Source of the DNA: Bacteroidota bacterium
GTDB lineage: Bacteria; Bacteroidota; Bacteroidia; Chitinophagales; Chitinophagaceae
Direction: 5' to 3'
DNA: 29,408 nucleotides
NCBI GenBank assembly: GCA_023422565.1
Contig: JAFAGR010000065.1
Location: forward strand, 1-29,408
Made by a program: the position numbers and the translations under genes. Below are positions 14,970 to 23,786 of the stretch, piece by piece. Every line of letters begins with the position of its first letter. Position 1 is the stretch's first letter. The notes under the pieces are model-generated. The model searched no databases. It was not told the DNA's origin and saw only the letters and a list, made by a program, of their open reading frames with translations.

Positions 14970-16661
14970 ATGAGAACGTATCACAATGAGAAAGCACCCG
15001 GTAACAAAATAGAGATGTTATTTTTTAGAAAAATTATTCTTATAAAATCAATAAAAAGATCAGTCTTTTTCTCCCTCTCGATATTATCATTTATATCGTG
15101 CACAACGAATAAAAGCGAAAGCAAAATGATCTTCCGCTACAATGAAACAGCCGGAATATCATCACTTGACCCTGCCTTTGCGCGCAACCAGGCCAACATG
15201 TGGATGGTGCACCAATTGTACAATACCCTGGTGGAAGTTGACGACTCGCTTACTATCATTCCTTCGCTTGCGAAGTCCTTTCAAGTGGAGGACAATGGCA
15301 TGAGGATGATCTTCAACCTTCGCACGGATGTTTGGTTTCATGATGATGCATGTTTTAAAGGAAGGCCGAGAAAACTTATAGCGAAGGATGTGGTTTACAG
15401 TTTTGAAAGAATAATCAACCCCGCAACTGCAAGCCCGGGCGCGTGGATATTTAATGATCGTGTTGCGGGAAAGGATCCTTTCACCGCGCCTGATGATTCC
15501 ACCTTTGTATTAAATCTCCGTTCGCCATTTCTCCCGATGCTGGGCATTCTCACCATGCCGTACTGCTCGGTGGTTCCTGAAGAGGCGGTTAACTATTACG
15601 GATCAAATTTCAGGAGCCGGCCGGTGGGCACGGGTCCATTCCGGTTTGTGAATTGGATCGAAGGGCAGGCGCTGGTTTGCACAAAAAATGAAAAGTATTT
15701 TGAGCATGACGAAGAAGGAATTCGATTGCCCTACCTCGACGGCGTTTTTGTAAATTTCTTCGACAGCAAGGCAACCGAGTTTCTTCAATTCAGGCAAAAG
15801 AAGATCGACTTCATTAACGATATTGATGTTTCATTTAAAGATGAAGTGCTTACCCGAAGCGGGAAATTGCGCGATGAATGGACAAATTCGGTTAACCTGA
15901 ATAAACATGCTTACCTCAACACCGAATACCTGGGTATATTAATGGATTCGTCAAAAACAAAAGGGTCACCGCTTCAGCAGAAAAAAATAAGGCAGGCGAT
16001 GAACTTTGGAATTGATCGGGCGAAGATGATGTTGTACCTCCGCAATTCAATTGGTTCTCCCGCCGGTTCCGGCTTCGTGCCAAGGGGCTTGCCCTCATTC
16101 AACGAGGCCGCAAAGCCTTATTCTTATGATCCCGCAAGGGCGAAAAGGTTATTGCAGGAAGCCGGTTATGATCCGCGGGCGCAGAAGATCACGCTTATTA
16201 CTATTCCCCAGTACGCAAACCTTGGCGTGTATATAGTCCGTGAACTTGAACAGATCGGGATGAAGATTGAAGTGGATGTGGTTCCTAAAAACCTGTTGCT
16301 GCAACAAACCGCCGCATCACAGGCCGCATTTTTTCGGGGAAGCTGGATAGCCGATTATCCCGATGCGGAAAACTACCTCAGCGTTTTTTACGGAAAGAAC
16401 CCCGCTCCGCCAAATTATACGCGATTTAAGAATGAACAGTTTGACAAATGGTACGAAGCTGCCGTTGCAGAAACGGATAACCGTAACCGTTATGAGGTGT
16501 ACAGGAAGATGGATAGCCTGGTGATGGAGGAAGCTCCCGTCGTTCCGCTCTGGTACGACGAAGTGATCCACCTCGTGCAAAAAAACATTACCGGTTTCAA
16601 GCCGAATGGATTGAATATGCTGGAATTGAGGAAGGCCAAAAAATTAAAAATTAAAAAATAA
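14970..16661 (+). CDS. Oligopeptide-type ABC transporter substrate-binding lipoprotein (SBP family 5)
   Basis: A 563-residue protein from ATG 14970, or 548 from ATG 15015. A basic stretch and hydrophobic run end in L-S-F-I-S-C44, a lipobox, so the mature protein should be anchored by Cys44. The body has SBP_bac_5 hallmarks: S-L-D-P-A-F-A near the start, L-A-K-S-F-Q-V, V-V-Y-S-F-E-R, F-V-N-W-I-E-G, A-M-N-F-G-I-D-R and the late A-P-V-V-P-L-W-Y-D-E. The family binds oligopeptides, dipeptides or related ligands and passes them to an ABC permease. No permease or ATPase gene is in the window, so it is an orphan binding protein here. ATG 15015 gives a more usual signal-peptide length. Confidence 0.9.
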   Translation: MRTYHNEKAPGNKIEMLFFRKIILIKSIKRSVFFSLSILSFISCTTNKSESKMIFRYNETAGISSLDPAFARNQANMWMVHQLYNTLVEVDDSLTIIPSLAKSFQVEDNGMRMIFNLRTDVWFHDDACFKGRPRKLIAKDVVYSFERIINPATASPGAWIFNDRVAGKDPFTAPDDSTFVLNLRSPFLPMLGILTMPYCSVVPEEAVNYYGSNFRSRPVGTGPFRFVNWIEGQALVCTKNEKYFEHDEEGIRLPYLDGVFVNFFDSKATEFLQFRQKKIDFINDIDVSFKDEVLTRSGKLRDEWTNSVNLNKHAYLNTEYLGILMDSSKTKGSPLQQKKIRQAMNFGIDRAKMMLYLRNSIGSPAGSGFVPRGLPSFNEAAKPYSYDPARAKRLLQEAGYDPRAQKITLITIPQYANLGVYIVRELEQIGMKIEVDVVPKNLLLQQTAASQAAFFRGSWIADYPDAENYLSVFYGKNPAPPNYTRFKNEQFDKWYEAAVAETDNRNRYEVYRKMDSLVMEEAPVVPLWYDEVIHLVQKNITGFKPNGLNMLELRKAKKLKIKK

Positions 16662-16910
16662 AAATTAAAAATTGCAGACGGAGCTTAAAAAATGTCCACC
16701 GTTATTTTCACGCAAAGGAACAAAGATTGCAAAGACGCAATGAAATTTAATTTTGGCAAGTAACTCAAAAACCTGAAATCAAAAAACCAGTCGACAAGAC
16801 AAGATCCAGGAACCAGAAACATCTTTCCTCCCCGTCATTTCGAACGAAGTGAGAAAACTGATTAATTAAAGACAACTAGAAACCAGGAACCAGAAACCAG
16901 GAACTAAAAC
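16662..16910. repeat. Repeat-rich convergent intergenic region
   Basis: It contains AAAAATTAAAAATT text after the lipoprotein stop, an inverted copy of the TTTCACGCAAAG...GCAAAGACGCAA word near 16707-16742, GTCATTTCGAACGAAGTGAG at about 16836-16855, and AACCAGGAACCAGAAACCAGG units at 16868-16900. I see no terminator hairpin with a T tract and no gene. Confidence 0.6.
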
Positions 16911-17450
16911 CTAGGAACCCCCATTTAGTTTCTCCGCATACTTCTTCTTAAACTTCTCCACCTTTGGCCTTACCACGTACTGGCAATACGAGTTTTCCGG
17001 GTTTAGGTTGAAATAGTTTGTATGGTAATCTTCAGCGGGATAGAACTTTTTGAAAGGAACGATCTCGGTTACAATCGGGCCTTTATAAATTTTACTGTCT
17101 TCAAGTTGTTGCCGGTAGTTTTCCGCGGTTTTTTTCTGTTCATCATTATGATAAAAGATCACGCTGCGATATTGAGTGCCAATATCATTTCCCTGGCGGT
17201 TGAGGGTTGTAGGATCATGCGTGTTCCAGAATATCTCCAAAAGATCTGCGTAAGAAATGAGGGCCGGATCAAACACTACTTGATTCACTTCCGCATGCCC
17301 GGTAGTACCGGTGCAAACGGTTTTATAATCGGGATTTTCCATGTGCCCGCCACTGTAGCCGCTGCGGGTTGAGATAACACCTTTTAAGTTTTGAAACACC
17401 GCCTCGGTGCACCAAAAACATCCATTTCCAAAAGTTGCGGTTTCGATCAT
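16911..17450 (-). CDS. msrA: Peptide-methionine (S)-S-oxide reductase
   Basis: A 179-residue protein of normal length for MsrA. The active site F-G-N-G-C-F-W-C-T-E-A is at residues 7-17, with C11 the catalytic cysteine of G-C-F-W. Other family signatures are G-V-I-S-T-R-S-G-Y-S-G-G, H-A-E-V-N-Q-V, F-W-N-T-H-D-P-T and G-T-Q-Y-R-S. A C-terminal Cys in N-S-Y-C-Q-Y-V is a candidate resolving cysteine. It reduces the S-epimer of methionine sulfoxide in oxidised proteins, using thioredoxin. There is no signal peptide, so it acts in the cytoplasm. It is a single gene, not fused to MsrB. Confidence 0.96.
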   Translation of the reverse strand: MIETATFGNGCFWCTEAVFQNLKGVISTRSGYSGGHMENPDYKTVCTGTTGHAEVNQVVFDPALISYADLLEIFWNTHDPTTLNRQGNDIGTQYRSVIFYHNDEQKKTAENYRQQLEDSKIYKGPIVTEIVPFKKFYPAEDYHTNYFNLNPENSYCQYVVRPKVEKFKKKYAEKLNGGS

Positions 17451-17606
17451 AACAAGTAAAAATTAAAAAGTCAAAAATCTGGTGCAGGGTTCAGGCTTCA
17501 GGCTCCAGGCCTGTCTCTGCACAAAACAAGCAAGCATTCAGCGAAGGTCGTAAAGTAACGAAAAAGTAAAAAGCCAAAATTAAAAAGTTGAAAGCAATGT
17601 AGATAC

Positions 17607-17648
17607 GAACCAGGAACTAGGAACCAGGAACTAGGAACCAGTAACTAA
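17607..17648. repeat. Three tandem copies of a 14-base unit upstream of mutS2
   Basis: GAACCAGGAACTAG occurs twice exactly, then once as GAACCAGTAACTAA. It ends 26 bases before the mutS2 start, directly before the candidate -7 element. The related AACCAGGAACCAG text at 16868-16900 shows it is dispersed. Confidence 0.75.
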
Positions 17649-17661
17649 ATAATTGCTTCCA

Positions 17662-17669
17662 TAACTTTG
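17662..17669 (+). promoter_or_regulatory. Candidate -7 promoter element of mutS2
   Basis: TAACTTTG is an exact match to TAnnTTTG and lies only 5 bases before ATG 17675. If used, transcription would begin at or next to the start codon, giving a leaderless or nearly leaderless mRNA. No TTTG is visible at -33. Confidence 0.5.
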
Positions 17670-17674
17670 CTTCG

Positions 17675-19774
17675 ATGAAACTTTTTCCGGAATCCACCCT
17701 TGCTCAAATTGAATTTGACAAAGTAAAAGAATTGCTGGCAGCGCACTGCCGAACCTCCCATTCACTTGATCTTGCCGCCAATTTACGCATTCATACCCGC
17801 AAAGAATTTATTGAGGAGGCGCTGAACCAAACAGATGAATTTAAAGGCTTGCTCCAGTCGGGATTGTATTTCCCGAACGACTTCACGCAGAACATAGCCC
17901 GCGAATTAAAGTTGGCATCCATACCCGGCGCCGCATTGTCAGGCGAACAGTTTCTGCTTATTAAAAAACTTGCCGAAAACACTTCAAATATTTTTCGCTG
18001 GTTTACGCCCGAGAAACGCGAGGCGTATCGAAACCTGGCCTCCCTATTGTCTGCCACCACCTATGAGAAAGCGGTGATATCGCTGATTGATGAGGTGCTT
18101 GATGAGGTAGGCGTTGTGAAAGATTCGGCAAGCGAGGCGCTCGCCTCTATTCGCATGAACATATATAGAAAGCGCCAGGAATTGCGAAGAGCTTTTGAAA
18201 GAATAGCCTCCCGTTATAATAAACTGGGATACCTGGCTGATATTGAAGAAAGCTTTTTGAACGGAAGGCGTGTGCTGGCCGTGGTTGCGGAGAATAAGCG
18301 GATGATTAAAGGCGTGCTCCACGGAGAAAGCGACAGTCGCCGCACCAGTTATATTGAACCCGAAGAAACTACCGAACTAAACAATGCTCTTTTTTCGCTG
18401 GAGTATGAAGAGGGCAGGGAGGTGCATCGCATCCTGCGCGAGCTCACTGCGAAAATGAATGCCTATGCACCTTTTCTGCAAGCCTGGTACGTGCTTGCAG
18501 GTGATTTTGATTTTATCCGTGCAAAGGCGTTGCTGGCCATAGATATGAACGGTTCCAGGCCGGTGGTACGGGATAAGGCACTCGTTAATCTTATAAGCGC
18601 CTACCATCCGCTATTGCTGCTTTATAACAGGAAGGCCGGCAAACTAACGGTTCCGGTTACCCTAAAGTTAGATGAGAACAGCCGCATCCTGGTGATCAGT
18701 GGTCCGAACGCGGGAGGAAAAACCGTCACCTTAAAAACCATCGGCCTTCTGCAGGTAATGATGCAAAGCGGCTTGTTGGTTTCGGTTAGTCCGGATAGCG
18801 AGATGGGCATTTTCAAACAAATGTTCATTCACATCGGCGATACCCAAAGCCTTGAATTTGAACTCAGCACTTATTCATCGCAATTAAAGAACATGAAGTA
18901 TTTCATGGAGAATGCCAATGGTAAAACGATGTTCTTTATTGATGAACTTGGCAGCGGAAGCGATCCTAACCTTGGCGGGGCCTTCGCGGAGGTAATTCTG
19001 GAAGAACTTGCCCGGAAGCATGCGATGGGAATTGTAACCACGCATTACCTCAATTTGAAAGTAATGGCCAACAAGGTGAAAGGCATTGTGAACGGAGCCA
19101 TGCAGTTTGATGAAAAGCGCTTGTTGCCAATGTACAAATTGCAGGTGGGCAAGCCGGGCAGTTCCTACACATTTTCAATTGCGGAAAGGATCGGGCTTGA
19201 TAAAGGCCTTATTGCCAGGGCGCGAACCCTTGTAGATGAAGAACATTTTAAGCTTGACAGGCTCCTCAACCGCACTGAGCAGGATCTGCAAAAGATAGAT
19301 AAGGACAAAGACCAGCTGCAAAAACTGTTAAAAGAGAATGAGCGGTTGAAGAAAGAAATGCAGGTGGTAATAGATAGGGAGACACACCGGCAAGAGATGG
19401 AAAGACTGCGCACCCAGAACAAGATGTCGGAAGAAAAGCTGGCCTATCTTAAGGAAATGGAGCGCAAATTGAAATCAATGGTGGTTGAATGGCGGCGGGC
19501 GGAGGACAAGGAGAAAGTTGTACAGATGATTCAGGCCCTGTTGTTCAAGCAGAAAGAGAAGCTTTTTGTGAGTAAGCAACAGAAGAAGATCAATGAAAAG
19601 TTTGATGAAATAGGTGGCCAAGCGCGTGTAGGCGACACCGTTAAGATGAAACAAAACAGGCAGGTGGGGATTGTGAAGGAGATAAGGGGAAAAAATGCCA
19701 TTTTGCAGGTGGGCGTAATGCCTATGACCGTAAAACTGGCGGATTTGGTGGTGGTAAAAGAGAAAACTGTTTGA
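17675..19774 (+). CDS. mutS2: MutS2-type ATPase without Smr domain
   Basis: A 699-residue MutS-family ATPase. Residues about 1-300 are the MutS2 core and clamp helices (Y-I-E-P-E-E-T-T-E-L-N-N). Walker A is G343-P-N-A-G-G-K-T350; Walker B is F-F-I-D423-E-L-G-S-G-S-D-P; I-V-T-T-H-Y follows at the switch. A long charged coiled coil spans about 515-620, then a KOW-like small barrel (V-G-D-T-V-K-M, V-G-I-V-K-E-I-R-G-K-N-A) to the end. Typical MutS2 is about 780-800 residues and ends in an Smr nuclease domain, which is missing here. MutS2 acts on recombination intermediates or, in Bacillus, on collided ribosomes. Without Smr it should still bind and hydrolyse ATP but not cut. The reading frame is intact up to a clean stop. 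Confidence 0.92.
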   Translation: MKLFPESTLAQIEFDKVKELLAAHCRTSHSLDLAANLRIHTRKEFIEEALNQTDEFKGLLQSGLYFPNDFTQNIARELKLASIPGAALSGEQFLLIKKLAENTSNIFRWFTPEKREAYRNLASLLSATTYEKAVISLIDEVLDEVGVVKDSASEALASIRMNIYRKRQELRRAFERIASRYNKLGYLADIEESFLNGRRVLAVVAENKRMIKGVLHGESDSRRTSYIEPEETTELNNALFSLEYEEGREVHRILRELTAKMNAYAPFLQAWYVLAGDFDFIRAKALLAIDMNGSRPVVRDKALVNLISAYHPLLLLYNRKAGKLTVPVTLKLDENSRILVISGPNAGGKTVTLKTIGLLQVMMQSGLLVSVSPDSEMGIFKQMFIHIGDTQSLEFELSTYSSQLKNMKYFMENANGKTMFFIDELGSGSDPNLGGAFAEVILEELARKHAMGIVTTHYLNLKVMANKVKGIVNGAMQFDEKRLLPMYKLQVGKPGSSYTFSIAERIGLDKGLIARARTLVDEEHFKLDRLLNRTEQDLQKIDKDKDQLQKLLKENERLKKEMQVVIDRETHRQEMERLRTQNKMSEEKLAYLKEMERKLKSMVVEWRRAEDKEKVVQMIQALLFKQKEKLFVSKQQKKINEKFDEIGGQARVGDTVKMKQNRQVGIVKEIRGKNAILQVGVMPMTVKLADLVVVKEKTV

Positions 19775-19853
19775 GAGCAGGCAATTGGGGAACGGTCCGC
19801 TTTTTGTAAAATAACTTCTGTCTCATCCATAAAACCTAAAGTACTAATGGAGC

Positions 19854-21818
19854 GTGGACTTTAAAACCAGATTTCAATTGGACAACGGCGACACGTTTTT
19901 TAAGGAATTCATTGAGCAGGCCCCAATAGCGATTGCGGTGTTTAAGGGAGAGGAAATGATCGTTGAACTCGCCAATGATTATTTCCTACCTCTGGTCGGC
20001 AGGACGCGCGAGGAATTGATAGGGAATTCGATCTACGAGGTGCTTCCGGAAGCGAAAAACGACATCGAGCCTATGGTCCGGCAAATTTTTCAATCAGGAA
20101 AGCCGCTTTCCACTAAGGAAACTCCAATTCATTTTCACGGAAACGGAAAAGTAGAAACACGGTATTTCAACACCTTGGGTAAACCTGTGGTCAATTCCGC
20201 GGGAGAGGTGAGAGGGATAGTTGTTGTTGCGCATGAGGTGACTGATATTGTAAACTCACGTCGCCATATGGATGAAGAGCAACATAATATCTGGTCGATA
20301 ATAGAGAGCGCGCCCTTTCCTATTGGTGTTTACGTGGGAAGGGAAATGAGAATCCAATTTGTAAACCGCTCCATAATGGAAGTGTGGGGGAAGGGATATG
20401 ATGTTACCGGAAAGCTTTATTCGGAGGTACTTCCAGAGCTGGCAAATCAGAAGGTTTACGACCAACTTGACCAGGTATTTACTACGGGTGTTCCCTTTCA
20501 CGCCAAAAACCAGCGCATAGACCTTGTAGTTGACGGGAAACTCCAACCTTTTTATTTTAATTATTCCTTTACTCCGCTTTACAACCTGGCCGGAGACATT
20601 TACGGAGTTATGAATACTGCAGCCGATGTTACGGCTCTTGTAAATGCTTATAATAATCTGGAAGAAAGTGAGGAAAGAGCGCGATTGGCCATTGAAGCTT
20701 CAGAACAGGGAACATTTCATCTTGACCTTGTAACCGGCGAACTCGTTTCATCAGCGCGAATGTCTGAAATATTTGGACTTTCTGATACCGCAGATCGCAA
20801 AGAATATCTTGCGATCGTTCACCCCGATGATCTGGTGATTCGGGAAGAAGCATTCCGCGTAGCATTTAAAACCGGAAGCCTTGCTTACGACGCCAGGATC
20901 ATCAAAAAGAACGGATCTGTGGCATGGATCCGTGTAAAAGGAAAGATCTATTTTACAGAGGGTAAAGGGCAAAAGCTTGTTGGTGTAGTACAGGACATCA
21001 CAGAGCAAAAACATTTTGCCTCTTTGTTAGAGCAAAAAGTTGAAGAGAGGACCGCAGAACTTGAAGCGTTGAATAAGAAACTGGTTGCCATGAATGACGA
21101 GTTGAAGCAATTTGCATATGTGGCTTCACATGATATGCAGGAACCCCTTCGGAAAATAAGAGTATTCAGCGATATACTAAGCCGGCAAACCGAAAACAGC
21201 ACCCAAACCGGTCATTTTGTTGAGAAGATAAATTCCGCCGCAGAGCGTATGACAGGCTTAATTCACGGGCTGCTTGAATATTCACGCGCTTCGGATAGGC
21301 GTTTGCGTTATGAAGCTGTAGATCTGAATATTTTACTCAAAAGTGTGCTTACTGACTTCGAGTTGCTTATCTCGCAGAAAGAAGCGGAGGTAACGGTAGA
21401 TGAAATGCCAACAATAACTGCCGTGCCCTTACAAATGAACCAGTTGTTTTACAACCTGATCGGGAACTCACTAAAATTTACACGGGAAGGCGTAAAGCCG
21501 TTAATTCATATCAGTTTTTTTGAAGTTGATAAAGCAGCGATGGAAGAATTTCCGGAGCTTGCCGGGAACACGGAGTATGTGGGTATAGGGATCGAGGATA
21601 ACGGTACCGGATTTGATCAGTTGTATGCAGAAAAAATCTTCACTGTTTTTCAGAGGTTGAATGAGCGTGACAAATTCGGGGGCTATGGTATCGGGTTGGC
21701 CCTTTGTAAAAAAGTTGTTGAAGAACATAAAGGCTTTATTTCCGCAAAAGCAGAACCCGGCAAAGGTGCCAGGTTCAATGTTATTCTCCCCAAAATCCGG
21801 AAAATGTCTTCCGTTTAA
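19854..21818 (+). CDS. Cytoplasmic PAS-domain sensor histidine kinase
   Basis: A 654-residue protein. Three PAS-type domains lie at about 15-130 (F-I-E-Q-A-P-I-A-I-A-V-F), 150-265 (E-S-A-P-F-P-I-G-V-Y) and 280-385 (ending V-V-Q-D-I-T-E-Q-K). A coiled coil runs about 385-415. The HisKA domain has its phospho-acceptor at H426 in A-S-H-D-M-Q-E-P-L-R-K. The ATPase domain has N538 (N-box), D-N-G-T-G-F-D (G1) and G-Y-G-I-G-L-A-L (G2). There is no transmembrane segment, so it senses a cytoplasmic signal. The start is GTG 19854; the nearby ATG 19847 reads into an immediate stop. No response regulator or receiver domain is adjacent, so the partner is elsewhere. It lies 79 bases after mutS2 and may be read from the same transcript. 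Confidence 0.92.
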   Translation: MDFKTRFQLDNGDTFFKEFIEQAPIAIAVFKGEEMIVELANDYFLPLVGRTREELIGNSIYEVLPEAKNDIEPMVRQIFQSGKPLSTKETPIHFHGNGKVETRYFNTLGKPVVNSAGEVRGIVVVAHEVTDIVNSRRHMDEEQHNIWSIIESAPFPIGVYVGREMRIQFVNRSIMEVWGKGYDVTGKLYSEVLPELANQKVYDQLDQVFTTGVPFHAKNQRIDLVVDGKLQPFYFNYSFTPLYNLAGDIYGVMNTAADVTALVNAYNNLEESEERARLAIEASEQGTFHLDLVTGELVSSARMSEIFGLSDTADRKEYLAIVHPDDLVIREEAFRVAFKTGSLAYDARIIKKNGSVAWIRVKGKIYFTEGKGQKLVGVVQDITEQKHFASLLEQKVEERTAELEALNKKLVAMNDELKQFAYVASHDMQEPLRKIRVFSDILSRQTENSTQTGHFVEKINSAAERMTGLIHGLLEYSRASDRRLRYEAVDLNILLKSVLTDFELLISQKEAEVTVDEMPTITAVPLQMNQLFYNLIGNSLKFTREGVKPLIHISFFEVDKAAMEEFPELAGNTEYVGIGIEDNGTGFDQLYAEKIFTVFQRLNERDKFGGYGIGLALCKKVVEEHKGFISAKAEPGKGARFNVILPKIRKMSSV

Positions 21819-21831
21819 AACGGTGCGTCTG

Positions 21832-23172
21832 TTAAAACTGCTTTATCGCTTCGCCAAGATCGTAAACTTTCACCTTTCCGTTCAACACGTTCTTAATTAT
21901 AGAAGACCCGGCAGCACTGCGGTATCCTGCGGCGCAATGCACCACTATTGGTTTTTCTGTGGGAATTTCATTTACCCTTTCCCTGATCTCCGCGAGCGGA
22001 ATTGAAATACTGTTTGGGAATTTTTTTCCTTCTTTCACTTCACCCTTGTTGCGAACGTCAACAATTGTAAAAGCATCAGGATCACTCCTGAAACGTTGCA
22101 GATCAAGAGCTTCCTGTTTTACGTTTGCATCTTTAGGAACAAGAGTTCCTTTCACCTGTTTCTCATAGCCAATTGCGGCAGATCTTTCCATTACGCGTTT
22201 GATCTGGTCTTCATTTTCACCGGCGATATAAAATGGTTCGTTCGGTTTTACTATGCTGCCAAGCCAGGTTTCAAACTTTCCATTTTCCATAAGGTTGATG
22301 GAATTTGGCAAGTGTCCTGCTTTAAATTCGCTTTCATTTCGTGCATCCACAATTAAAGTATCCGCCGGAAGTTCGGATGCTTCCGTTTTTTCAGGTTTTA
22401 TTGTTTCAGAAATGCTCTCCCTGAAAGCCGGCGCACCGGCGCGGTTCAATTCAACATCAAAAGGAAAATAATGTGGAATAAAAGGTTGATCGGTCAACAA
22501 ATTTTTTACGAATTCTTCTTCGGTCGCTTCTTGTAAGCACCAATTGGTTTGTTTTTCCTTTCCGATTGTACTGCTGTTTTCCTTGCTTAAATTTTTTCCA
22601 CAGAGCGAGCCCGCACCATGAGCGGGATATACGAGCACATCATCGTTCAGCGTCATAAGCTTCTTTCGCAGCGAATGATACATTTGCCTGGCAAGGTCTT
22701 CTCTCTTCGATTGTATGTTTCCCGCACCTTCACGCAGATCGGGACGGCCGCAATCACCAATGAAAAGCGTATCTCCTGTGAAAACGGCTTTTTGCTTACC
22801 ATCATGTTCAAGCAAGATGCTGATGCTGTCCGGCGAATGACCGGGAGTATGTAAGGAGGTAAGTTTAATTTTTCCAAGTTCGATCACCGAACCTTCATCA
22901 AAAGGCGTATGCGGATACGAAACTCCCACCATACTGTGAACATATATTGTTGCACCGGTCGTTTTGCTTAGTTCGAGATGGCTGCTTACAAAGTCGGCAT
23001 GCGGATGTGTTTCAATAATAGCCACAATTTCCGCACTGTTTTCTTTTGCCCAGTTAAGATAGGGCTCAGGGTTTCTTGCAGGATCTACCAAAACTATCTT
23101 CTTCTCGCAATCACTTAAAATGCCGTAGCTGAAATGCGAGAGGTTTTTATCTTCCCATTGTTTTATTTGCAT
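21832..23172 (-). CDS. Persulfide dioxygenase-like MBL hydrolase fused to two rhodanese domains
   Basis: A 446-residue cytoplasmic protein. Residues 1-250 are an ETHE1/BlhB-type metallo-beta-lactamase fold: T-H-P-H-A-D (H56, H58, D60), H-T-P-G-H112-S-P-D-S, F-T-G-D134-T-L-F-I-G-D-C-G-R-P-D and P-A-H185-G-A-G. In this family a mononuclear iron centre oxidises glutathione or protein persulfide to sulfite. Residues about 271-340 are a rhodanese domain in which the active-site loop (F-Y-I-A-G-E-N) has no cysteine, so it should be inactive. Residues about 365-446 are a second rhodanese with H-C413-A-A-G-Y-R-S, a normal active cysteine. The catalytic rhodanese could pass sulfane sulfur to the dioxygenase or join sulfite with persulfide to make thiosulfate. 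It has its own Crp-type promoter and lies after the YeeE/YedE operon. Confidence 0.93.
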   Translation of the reverse strand: MQIKQWEDKNLSHFSYGILSDCEKKIVLVDPARNPEPYLNWAKENSAEIVAIIETHPHADFVSSHLELSKTTGATIYVHSMVGVSYPHTPFDEGSVIELGKIKLTSLHTPGHSPDSISILLEHDGKQKAVFTGDTLFIGDCGRPDLREGAGNIQSKREDLARQMYHSLRKKLMTLNDDVLVYPAHGAGSLCGKNLSKENSSTIGKEKQTNWCLQEATEEEFVKNLLTDQPFIPHYFPFDVELNRAGAPAFRESISETIKPEKTEASELPADTLIVDARNESEFKAGHLPNSINLMENGKFETWLGSIVKPNEPFYIAGENEDQIKRVMERSAAIGYEKQVKGTLVPKDANVKQEALDLQRFRSDPDAFTIVDVRNKGEVKEGKKFPNSISIPLAEIRERVNEIPTEKPIVVHCAAGYRSAAGSSIIKNVLNGKVKVYDLGEAIKQF

Positions 23173-23191
23173 AGCTAAAATTTTATTCCTT

Positions 23192-23236
23192 CAAAGTTCG
23201 ATTGAAATGAGTTTAATTTTTGTGATGTTCGTCACA
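23192..23236 (-). promoter_or_regulatory. Crp-type operator and -7 element of the persulfide dioxygenase gene
   Basis: Operator 23221-23236 reads TGTGATGTTCGTCACA, a perfect TGTGA-N6-TCACA. On the minus strand it is followed by exactly 21 bases and then GAACTTTG (23192-23199), one mismatch from TAnnTTTG, and 19 bases further by ATG 23172. A start point about 5 bases after the TTTG puts the operator centre near -41.5, a class II activator position. No -33 TTTG is present. Confidence 0.82.
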
Positions 23237-23258
23237 CATTTAATTGAGAGTTCACCAT

Positions 23259-23780
23259 TTAATGAGGCAATTTCTCACGAAAATACCCATATACCCACGT
23301 GCCCGCGATGGCGCTCAAAAGTACAACTGCCACCACCATGAAACCGGTTCCGATTTGCGCGAACAGGGGCCCGGGGCATGCGCCGGTTAAGGCCCAGCCA
23401 AAACCAAAGATCAATCCGCCATATATCTGGCCTTTGTTGAATTTCTTTGGATGAAAATGTATTTCCTCGCCGTGTATGGTTTTTACATTGAACTTCTTAA
23501 TAAGCCATACACTAATAATACCCACCATCACGGCGCTTCCGATCACGCCGTACATGTGAAAGCTTTGCATCCTGAACATTTCCTGTATGCGGAACCATGA
23601 AACCACTTCTGATTTAACCAATACAATTCCGAACAGCACGCCGGCCACCAGGTATTTTATATTGTACCACCAGGGATGTTTAAGTTCCGTTTCATTGATG
23701 CATATCGTATCGAGGGAGCGAACTTCAAAATCAGTTACCTGCTCATTTGCTGTTTGCGAGTTTTCAAATCCTGTTTTCAT
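23259..23780 (-). CDS. YeeE/YedE-type sulfur transporter half (DUF6691-like)
   Basis: A 173-residue membrane protein. The first 35 residues are polar and cytoplasmic. About four transmembrane helices follow, with a central G-F-G-W-A-L-T-G-A-C-P-G-P signature whose Cys corresponds to a conserved cysteine of YeeE/YedE (TsuA) thiosulfate channels. In TsuA a line of cysteines passes thiosulfate through the membrane by transient S-S contacts. In many bacteria the channel is split into two half-size genes, and this one pairs with 23787-24356, only 6 bases upstream. The pair probably moves thiosulfate or another sulfane-sulfur species. It is the last gene of the operon that begins at 25050. Confidence 0.85.
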   Translation of the reverse strand: MKTGFENSQTANEQVTDFEVRSLDTICINETELKHPWWYNIKYLVAGVLFGIVLVKSEVVSWFRIQEMFRMQSFHMYGVIGSAVMVGIISVWLIKKFNVKTIHGEEIHFHPKKFNKGQIYGGLIFGFGWALTGACPGPLFAQIGTGFMVVAVVLLSAIAGTWVYGYFREKLPH

Positions 23781-23786
23781 CTGTCT

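Noticed and set aside
21813..21825. CCGTTTAAAACGG between the convergent kinase and persulfide dioxygenase genes as a bidirectional terminator
   Set aside because: The stem is only five pairs with a three-base loop and no T tract follows on either strand.
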